From: Aedes albopictus
Taxonomy: Eukaryota; Arthropoda; Insecta; Diptera; Culicidae
Length of the DNA stretch: 64,000 bases
Assembly (NCBI RefSeq): GCF_035046485.1
Contig: NC_085137.1
Coordinates: forward strand, 12,912,252-12,976,251
Reading direction: 5' to 3'
Part shown: piece by piece, positions 56,406 to 64,000 of the stretch
Layout: each line of letters begins with the position of its first letter
How positions within the stretch are numbered: position 1 is the stretch's first letter
Program-made: the position numbers and the translations under genes
Notes under the pieces: generated by a model
Databases searched by the model: none
The model's input: the letters and a program-made list of their open reading frames with translations, nothing else
What the model was told of the DNA's origin: nothing

Positions 56406-58079
56406 TGTGAGACGGGTTGATAAAGTATCTGTTATCTTCTATGTTTTTCATCTTTTTTTTGTTGTTACCCATTATCGGCTTTAATTGTCTTCTGGTTTCT
56501 TTTAATCTTCCTTTTATGTCTTTGTTTTTTGTTCATTCTAACTTCTATCGCTTGTTTTTTTTTTATCATCTATCTTCCATCTCTAATCGCGACTTTTAAT
56601 AAAAAAATGAACCCAGCATCATCAAATCGACTGCCTTACACCCTGACCACCAGGCCCTACTGAACCCCTCTAAGGGTACCTATGCAATCCAAGTGCCTTT
56701 TTTTCTCATTTTCTGTAGAGTATAGACCAGATCCTAGTGCGCTCGGGTCCGGGAGATGCATTCGCATTATACTGGCTATACGTACGTACATACCTACATA
56801 AAACAAATGACTCCGATGAACTTGATGATGAAGAGCGAAGCTGAATAACAACGATCCAAACCTTTTCAGCCAGCGCAGCGCAGCACAGAGAATAGGAAAC
56901 GACGACGACGGGTCGAGATGAGAACCGAGATGGACAGGCTGCGGCGGTAGAATCGGGACTGAGTTGAAATTTAAATTAAGCGTTGTTTTGTTGGAGGGGA
57001 ACTGGAAGGGGGATAAGCAGGGCACGGACAGACCGCAAGGAATGAGCAAATATACACACCGCTAATTATAGTTCGAAATCGAAATCGTGGCGACATTCGA
57101 CTGCAACAGCAGCAGCAGCAACTCCGGGAAGAAGAATAACGCTCTTCGTGGAAAATTAAGCTGCTCATTGGACGGAATTAAACAAGACGGAAATTGAATC
57201 CGATGGCTAGGCAGGGCTAGGCTAGGCGCTCGGATCGTCGTCGATGGTAAGAATTGAACAGTTTTGGATGGGAATCAAGGCAATGGTTCATCTTCTTCAC
57301 CTTTCAGTGGCGACGACGACGACGACGACAATTGCGCGACAAGCGAACTTGAGGCGACGAGTTCAAGTTCGTGGGCAGTTTATTGCGCGCAAGTCTCCAT
57401 GGTTTGGTATGCAAAAGTTGAGGTCAAATAGTTTCCCTATTCAGCTTAATTAAAACATTATTTTTAATGTTTGCTGGTAAGAGGTAGTTTAGGTTAATGA
57501 ATGCCACAAAGGTTGCATAAATGAACGTCGGAGTACCGGTTCATTCCGAACATAAATATGCTTAAATATAGAATTTCATTTTTTGTCTCAAAAGGAAAAA
57601 AAAAGATCAAGAAGGGCAAATTGTATCAGAGAAAAATATTAACATCGACAACACAAGATTATGGATTTGCGCTACAGGAGACGCTGAATGAGGTGGGTGT
57701 ACAAAACAAAGTTGGTAGAAGTATTGGATGCAATATCCCGTGTACTCTAAAAAATCCGAAGTCCTGAAGAACCCGTAATACAAGTAGATCACCTTCAATG
57801 TCGAAACGTCGGAATGTCGAAGCAATAGCCGTTTTCGCTGCTTAAAAGACTAAGAGATCCGAAAATTTTCCAAAAATCAGTAATCACAGACTTTCTAAAA
57901 GTAGGTAAGCAAATAGGATCTTTTATGTCCATACAAATATTTACTCAACCCCTAGAGCATTATTGCTTTGGAGGAATTCCACGGAGTCATGTCAGTCATC
58001 CTGAGCGACCATTTCAAAAATATCTGAAACTTTGCACAATTTTTCAATTTCATCTAAATCGCCATTTTTCGATATTAAA
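56406..58079. other. probably host DNA with one intron-like segment
   Basis: 56400-56600 is T-rich; 56640-57420 is GC-richer with CGACGACG and CAGCAGCAG runs. At 57247-57307 a 61-bp segment starts GTAAGAATT and ends CACCTTTCAG, like a short mosquito intron. No protein can be followed across it. 57440-58079 has nothing recognisable. Confidence 0.4.
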
Positions 58080-58475
58080 CCTTCATATTCACTCACGACT
58101 AACTTTTCAAAAGGGTGTATGCGAAAATAGTTCAAAAATATTCTAAAAGCTGTACAGCAAAAACGGATTGTTCGATTGTTATGAATTTTTCAGCAAAGTT
58201 AGAGAACTAAATGATGATTCCTTAGTAAATATACACTGTAAAAAATTTCTTATTTTACTTTAAAAAATATGATCTTTGTCACAAAAACTCAAATATCTCA
58301 AAACCCTATCTTTTTACTAACGCCAATTTTTTAGGGGAAATGACCCATTATATCAGCTATCTACCATAAAATTTTGGTGATGGTAAACTGATAAACATAA
58401 AAGTTATGACATTTCAAACATTTCACAATTTTTACATTTAGTAACAAAAAAAAAATTTTTCTGTGTAAATTATTT

Positions 58476-59178
58476 TGAGAATTATATTTTGATGCTGATT
58501 TTATTGTAAAGGCTATCGCCTGAATTAAACAAGTTATTTTCATGATATTTTTGTTTGATTATTCATAATTACTATAGTATCTATTTGAAACTTAGACGCG
58601 ATCCAGTGTTGTGATCAAAAACATTGAGAGTGTCATACTTTTTATTGTACGTGACTGGTGAAAAAAATCCCTTGATAGCACTGATTCAACACTTGTTGAA
58701 AAGCTGTTGATTATAAGAAAAATGGAATTAAACTTATTTTTAAGACAAAAGCTGTATAATAAAAGTTTTATATACGCGTATACGTCTAGTTTATCTGCAA
58801 AAAAAAATTACCTCTTAGAGAACAGACTTTATCATCGAAAGAATGCGAGTAACTTCAACAACAACAAATGCATGAGAGGTACATACCACAAACAGACGAA
58901 ACGCCTAGAACAATTTTCGTGAAAATCCATCGCCCAGTTCACACTACCACCACCTGGTGGAAATGTTTCACGAAACACTGCGTTGTGCAATATCGGCATC
59001 AGAAGGCGCTAGCGTGAAACGTCAAACGCAAAGAAAAACGATGGGCGCTCTTCTGGTTACGAAAGCCACAACCAAGATTCAAAATGATCGTTGAAGGCGT
59101 TGTCAATGAAAATTTCGTCAGTGTTACGTTTGTTTGTATACATACCATGACAATGCTCACGAAAAAGCAAAAAAATAC
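58476..59178. other. unassigned interior of the inverted repeat
   Basis: AT-rich; no gene recognised. Confidence 0.45.
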
Positions 59179-59180
59179 TA

Positions 59181-59969
59181 CCGTAATCTGGGGGGAAGTT
59201 GATCACTTTTCCTCTATTATTTTGAATAAAATCAAGTACAATGCACATGACTCCAAACAAATATGTTTAAAACATGTACTGAGTGGACCTGTTTCAAGTT
59301 CCGTAAACGAAATTCTTACAAGAAACTGCTAAATTTTATAAAAATTGCTCAAATGGCCAAATTAGAAAACTTTCAATCCGGGGTGAAGTTGATCAACCAA
59401 TGACATAACATTCTAAGAATGGAAAATTATTGAACAAACTTGAACAAAATTGAATCCGAATAAGTTTTTAAAATTCTTACAACTGGTGAAATTTGTAAGT
59501 TAAAAATAAGATAAAGTTTAGTAAGTTACAGAATGACCCACATTAAACGCCTAAATGTATGCAATTGCCTTAAAAAACGTCTTTCTTTCGCAAAAATATG
59601 CCTTTTTTCAAATAAAACTTAACATATAACATCAAATTTAACTCAAAGCTATGTTCAATAAGCTTACCATGAATAAATAAAAGTGTTTTGTGAGTCATCC
59701 GATATACAAGGCGTTGCTGGGAGGCGATTTTTTGAAAGGCAGTCTTTTCGCCGAGTTTCAATATGCATCCAAAAAAGTCGATTTTTTTATGTAAAATCTG
59801 TCACAATTGCCATAACAATTTTCAATTATTCTTCAAATATATTCACACGATCAATTTACATCAAAAGTTCTTCCATTGAAACAGAATTGAGGCGTCCTCA
59901 GCGGTTGAAAGACGTGGACCCCATTGTGATCAACTTCACCCCGCTGATCAACTACCCCCCAGATTACGG
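59181..59969. mobile_element. 789-bp MITE, CCGTAATCTGGGGG family, inverted copy
   Basis: Same family as 25815-26589 in the opposite orientation; TA flanks at 59179-59180 and 59970-59971. Compared with the first copy it has an extra ~15 bp near its right end. Confidence 0.9.
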
Positions 59970-59971
59970 TA

Positions 59972-60659
59972 CCGCTATGGATATTAATGATTTTATAGTA
60001 ATTTTTTTCTTCAGCCAAGTAAACAACACCAAACTAGTCAGTTAAAACTAATAAGTGATTTTGTTTATTATAATCTAACGAACAACATAAACAGTCGCTT
60101 TCTCAAAGATCTTCAACTCAACGCTCTCTTGTAGACCGTTTGATGAAAAAAAATGTTCAAAAGAGTTACGAAATCTCACCGAAACCACCATAGATAAACT
60201 GAAAGAGACTGGTTATGCCCAAATGTCCACATTGAATACACATTTACGCATTTGCACGTCCTTTGACAACTGTATTTCGAAAACGACAACAACTGAGAAA
60301 TTGCCAGAAGTGCTAAGTGCAGAGAGTCATGCCACCGTACCCTCAGCGACATCTGTTTAAACAATTTAATCACGCCCCCTTTCCAAAATGCTTTGAAATA
60401 TTCTTCAACATCTATACCCATTTCAATATTTTTAACGTTGCAAAACACGCTTTCAACATTCATCTTGAAGAAGAGGGAAAACACTTGTCCTCAAATGTAA
60501 CAGCAAATTAATGAATAAACGACTAATGCGCGGAGGGCGTGATAAAATCGGAATATTACTGTACATATAATATACATAATACATAATAAAAACAGCTTGT
60601 TTTACTCACGCAAGGCCATTAACAATAAAATCAGCATCAAACTGCGATTTCTGAACGAA
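59972..60659. other. unassigned interior of the inverted repeat
   Basis: No recognisable gene; short frames only. Confidence 0.45.
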
Positions 60660-61036
60660 ATAATTTACACAGAAAAAAATATTTACCATATGTGAAAATT
60701 GTGAAATGTTTGAATTGCTATAACTTTTTTGTTTATTAGTTTACCATCACCAAATTTTTATGGTAGATTGCTAATACAATGGACCGTCTTCCCTAAAAAA
60801 AATTCGTTGGTAAAAAGATAGGGTTTTGAGTTATTTGAGTTTTTGTGGCAAAAATTATATTTTTTCATGTTAAAAAAGATTTTTTTTCACTGTGTATATT
60901 TTCTTAGGAATCACCATTTAGATATCTAACTGAAAAATTCATAGCAATCGAACGAACCATTTTGGCTGTGCAGATTTTTATATATTTTTGAACCATTTTC
61001 ACATACACCCTTTTGAAAAGTTAGTCGTGAATCAAA

Positions 61037-61038
61037 AT

Positions 61039-61077
<39 letters not shown>

Positions 61078-61080
61078 TTT
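61037..61080 (+). repeat. ATTT microsatellite, 3' tail of a minus-strand LINE relic
   Basis: About eleven ATTT units. Read on the minus strand it is an AAAT tail ending the ORF1 relic's 3' untranslated region. Confidence 0.85.
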
Positions 61081-61798
61081 GTGTTTGTCCAACTGGCCTA
61101 CAATGGTCTTATTGAACCTCTAAATACTAAAGTACAACAAAACATACAAAATTTCATAACTTTTCCAACATTACAACATTACAATTACACTATTTCACTC
61201 ACAATTCAATGCTTCAGTTTACAGGCGACAGTACATCAAACAACGGTAATATCAAAAACAATCATAATCCTAACGGTCTCACTAATCAACAACGAATCAA
61301 CAAATAACAACATTTATTCCTTTATACATCTTTTGACAAATTGCGTTTACATTAAGGGCTTCCAAGTTTCATTCATTCGGTTTAAAAATTCTCGATATTT
61401 AATTCTTGAAGGCCACGTAGATGCGCTCAATGCTACAGGTTTTAAATCAATTTTCAACACAGCTTTAAATGACACATAATCTAATACAGTCACATTTTTA
61501 TTTTTGGCACAAGCTTCACTACATTTTTACAACACGAAACACGATAGAGGAACATTTAGAGAGCGTGAGATCAACACACTCACGTCGTTTTCTGTAGCGC
61601 TATTATCAATATTACTTAGGTATAACGAAAAGGTTTCATATTCAGGCATCAAGGTATGCAACGAACACTGCGATGGCTCAGGCTCAGGCTGTAGTCGTCC
61701 ATCAGCAACCGAATCGTTTGTTTTGTCGAGAGGTTTCGGTGATGATACAGGCGTAGAGTGACGAATCGGAGCTGCTACATCAGGCTTTGGCATATTCT

Positions 61799-62948
61799 TT
61801 TTTTTTCTTCTAAACCATAGGGGGAAAAATCTGCTCATCAGACACCCTAACAGGAAGGTTAGGGTAGTGTGGGGTTAAGGCCGTCTTCTACAATGCCGGT
61901 AGAAGCCAGGACTACTCTCTCCTCGACCCACTAAAACACATTCCTATGGTCGCCAAACCCTACGTCTCTCCGGAACCACCAAGAAGGTACTGCTTCAGAG
62001 AGGGGCTAGTGCATATCGCACCCTCAAGGTTAGCTGCCGTAGCCTAGCAGCAACGAACATCGATGACTCGCTCTGGAGAGTCCATCACGGTAGCGTGCTG
62101 GCGCTTAGCCAGTTTCCCGAGTGGTCCTCGCCACTCCCTTTGTCCTCGGAAGGCGGGCAGGGTCAACCCCGCCCGCGCCCTACTGCAGAGCGGACATCAA
62201 GAACTGATGCCCACATGCAACTCGATCTGACCTGCCCGCAAAGGAAGGGTATTACTACCCTTCAGGCCCTATCAGATGCATCCGTAGGTTGCAGACAGCA
62301 GGGTCTCACCTACCCCGACCCTTGCCGGGGACCCTTTTCCAACCGCGGGCTCAGATCCAACCCAATAGACTGACGCCACGACAGCACCGCTACCGGGACT
62401 TCCTCTCCGCGGCCACTTAATCGCTGTAAGGGTCGATCTCGACCGCAGGGCACCGGTATGACCTACGAAGCCGACTTCGAACCCCTGGACCACCTCTTGT
62501 ACTGCATCCGGACTAGCCATTCTCCGAGTCCACGCGCCACCTCCTCTGTAGCTCCCAGACGATATGGGTGATAGCCGTTGAAACGGCATTCCAGCTAATC
62601 TCATCCCTACACATTCTCTGGACCAAGTTGTCCAGAGTTGTGTCCTCCCCGCATGTGGCAAGCATGCGGTCACGCATTGTGCGAAAACGCGGGCACACGA
62701 ACAAAACGTGTTCCGCCGTTTCCTCTAAACCATTGCACACTGGGCATTCGGAAGAATTCGCATGCCCGAAACGGTGTAGATACTGTCGGAAGCAACCATG
62801 ACCTGTAAGGACCTGTGTCAGGTGGAATGTAACTTCCTCATGGCGCCTATTAATCCAACTATCTACCCTCGGTATCAACCTATGGGTCCACCTTCCTTTG
62901 GTGGAACTGTCCCACGCGCGCTGCCATTTGACCATAGAGGCCATCTTG
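61799..62948 (-). mobile_element. 5'-truncated R1-like LINE with 17-bp target duplication
   Basis: Flanked by AGGCTTTGGCATATTCT at 61782-61798 and 62949-62965. On the minus strand it ends in an A-run (61799-61807 region), the 3' poly(A). It carries only the C-terminal coding part plus ~700 bp of 3' sequence. Confidence 0.88.
62513..62948 (-). pseudogene. R1-like LINE C-terminal zinc-knuckle fragment
   Basis: The minus-strand frame reads KWQRAWDSSTKGRWTHRLIP, then FHLTQVLTGHGCFRQYLHRF, CPVCNG and ETAEHVLFVCPRF before a TAG stop near 62513. This Cys/His arrangement close to the C-terminus is typical of R1/LOA-group polyproteins. Frame is intact within the fragment, but the RT and endonuclease are missing, because the copy is 5'-truncated. 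Confidence 0.82.
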
Positions 62949-63104
62949 AGGCTTTGGCATATTCTGCGGCATAACGTTTGCAAGCCTGTTGGAGATTTCT
63001 TTCACAGTGCATTTCAGATCGTTAATTTGATCCTCAATCGATTGGAATGATTCCGTGTTTGTACTCGCATCGGCACACATTCTGTCTCGAATCCTACAAA
63101 ACCG

Positions 63105-63136
63105 CACCATACAAGCATCGCACCATACAAGCATCG
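63105..63136 (+). repeat. 16-bp tandem duplication
   Basis: CACCATACAAGCATCG occurs twice back to back near the edge of the ORF1 relic. Confidence 0.85.
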
Positions 63137-63189
63137 CTCGAGCCTAGCTATTTAGCACTGTAGTTGGAGGAAATGAAAATGCAGAACCC

Positions 63190-64000
63190 GTAGCTTCCGG
63201 GAAGATAAGCCCAGCTCCCTGGGTTAGTGGGTTGGTGTCAGGCCCTGCGAGCCAGCCGTAAAAAAGACTAGCACCGGAAAATCAACAAGAGAAGAATGCG
63301 AACCGATACTAATGGCGACGACCACAGCGACGAAAAGGGACTTGCGATTGGAAGCTCGGTACGTGGAACTGCCGATCTCTCAACTTCATTGGGAGCACCC
63401 GTATACTCGCCGATCTGCTGAAGGACCGCGGGTTCGGCATCGTAGCGCTGCAGGCAGGAGGTGTGTTGGACAGGATCCATGGTGTGAACGTTTAGAGGTA
63501 ATCATACCATCTACCAGAGCTGCGGCAATACACGCGAGCTGGGAACAGCTTTCATCGTGATGGGTGATATGCAGAGGCGCGTGATCGGTTGGTGGCCGAT
63601 CGACGAAAGAATGTGCAGGTTGAGGATCAAGGGCCGATTCTTCAACTTCAGCATAATGAACGTGCACAGCCCTCACTCCGGAAGCACTGATGATGACAAA
63701 AACGCATTTTACGCGCAGCTTGAACGCGAGTACGACCGCTGCTGCCCAAACCACGACGTCAAGATCATCATAGGGGATCTAAAGGCTCAGGTAGGCCAGG
63801 AGGAGGAATTCAGACCGACGATTGGTAAGTTCAGCGCCCACCAGCAGACGAACGAAAACGGCCTACGTCTCATTGATTTCGCCGCCTCCAAAAATATGGC
63901 CATACGTAGCACCTTTTTCCAACACAGCCTCCCTTATCGTTACACCTGGAGATCACCACAGCAGACGGAATCTCAAATCGACCACGTTCTGATTGATGGA
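63190..64000 (+). mobile_element. third RTE-like LINE, 5' part, cut by window end
   Basis: From about 63220 it follows the leader and endonuclease of the 34250 copy almost base for base: TGGGTTGGTGTCAGGCCCT, then LGTWNCRS-type start (~63350) and GDLKAQVG (~63775). It is disabled: four extra bases near 63450 shift the frame, and CGA has become TGA near 63484. The left limit is approximate. Confidence 0.85.

Larger units (their letters stand above)
58080..61036. repeat. ~380-bp inverted repeats 2.2 kb apart
   Basis: The arm at about 58090-58475 (CACGACTAACTTTTCAAAAG … TTTCTGTGTAAATTATTT) recurs inverted at about 60660-61030, with moderate divergence. It may be a long foldback element. Inside are a TA-MITE (59181-59969) and unassigned sequence. 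No flanking duplication is evident, since a LINE tail abuts the right end. Confidence 0.7.
61347..63140 (-). pseudogene. LINE ORF1-type protein relic, interrupted
   Basis: On the minus strand a coiled-coil-like segment (SIEDQINDLKCTVKEISNRL, ~63040-62980) is followed, after the R1-like insert, by a Pro-rich linker, LYLSNIDNSATENDVSVLI (~61610-61560) and a C-terminal part (VTVLDYVSFKAV, then STWPSRIKYREFLNRM) ending at TAA 61347-61349. This order resembles ORF1 proteins of CR1/Jockey-type LINEs, which bind element RNA. A frameshift lies near 61530. About 270 bp of untranslated sequence and an AAAT tail follow directly, with no RT gene between, so this is an ORF1-only derivative. Confidence 0.6.

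Noticed and set aside
61037..61479. 163-residue plus-strand frame beginning in the ATTT repeat
   Set aside because: It lies antisense to the ORF1 relic's untranslated region and starts in a microsatellite; the minus-strand reading explains the sequence better.

Overview
This window looks like repeat-dominated intergenic DNA from a culicine mosquito, most likely Aedes. The best evidence is two copies of a Feilai-type tRNA-derived SINE (2660-2898 and 6050-6298), RTE-, LOA/R1- and Jockey-type non-LTR retrotransposons, many foldback MITEs with TA or 8-bp target duplications, and kilobases of degenerate GGAATTCC-type arrays. I see no complete host gene, no rRNA, no credible functional tRNA and no CRISPR. 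The species call is inference from repeat families recognised by eye.

Layout. 1-8550: a possible last exon of a host gene (975-1151), a 922-bp foldback MITE, Feilai copies, a broken LOA-like reverse transcriptase (2904-4405), a degenerate array and a Jockey-like RT fragment. 8558-14398: a 5.8-kb TA-flanked element built as a giant imperfect mirror, with terminal inverted repeats, CCGTGTAAAA subterminal repeats, G-rich/C-rich tracts and two oppositely oriented arrays of a ~144-bp satellite; the right array holds a practically exact 1006-bp tandem duplication. 14440-19460: another degenerate array, a stray terminus of the same TA element, and a SINE split by a 420-bp hAT-type MITE. 19620-24549: an old RTE-like LINE carrying a small LTR element (91-bp LTRs, 5-bp duplication), itself split by a 564-bp MITE; a Gypsy RT fragment lies antisense in the LINE's 5' part.

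24629-26600: an unrecognised coding segment whose relative lies at 50243-50377, then a SINE and MITEs. 26600-34091: small MITEs, a short degenerate trimer, a LOA-derived minus-strand insertion bounded by identical 232-bp direct repeats, and a 707-bp foldback with an 8-bp duplication. 34250-37650: a nearly intact RTE-like LINE (12-bp target duplication, TATG tail, one visible frameshift). 40942-46086: a 5.1-kb hAT-like element with CGGCG-rich ends and a 4-kb degenerate array inside. 46340-52690: mostly TA-flanked foldbacks.

52690-56405: a 23-bp satellite in two sharply separated, homogenised subfamilies, each unit able to form a small hairpin, with a 407-bp hAT-type hairpin element inserted near its left edge. 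58080-61040: a large inverted-repeat structure holding a second copy of the 25815-26589 MITE. 61030-63140: a minus-strand LINE ORF1 relic interrupted by a 5'-truncated R1-like element with a 17-bp duplication. 63190-64000: the 5' part of a third RTE-like LINE, cut by the window end.

Most of what can be read is therefore layered transposition and satellite expansion. The least explained items are the two mirror/hAT-like multi-kilobase satellite carriers, the 23-bp hairpin satellite, and the short coding family that differs mainly at synonymous sites.
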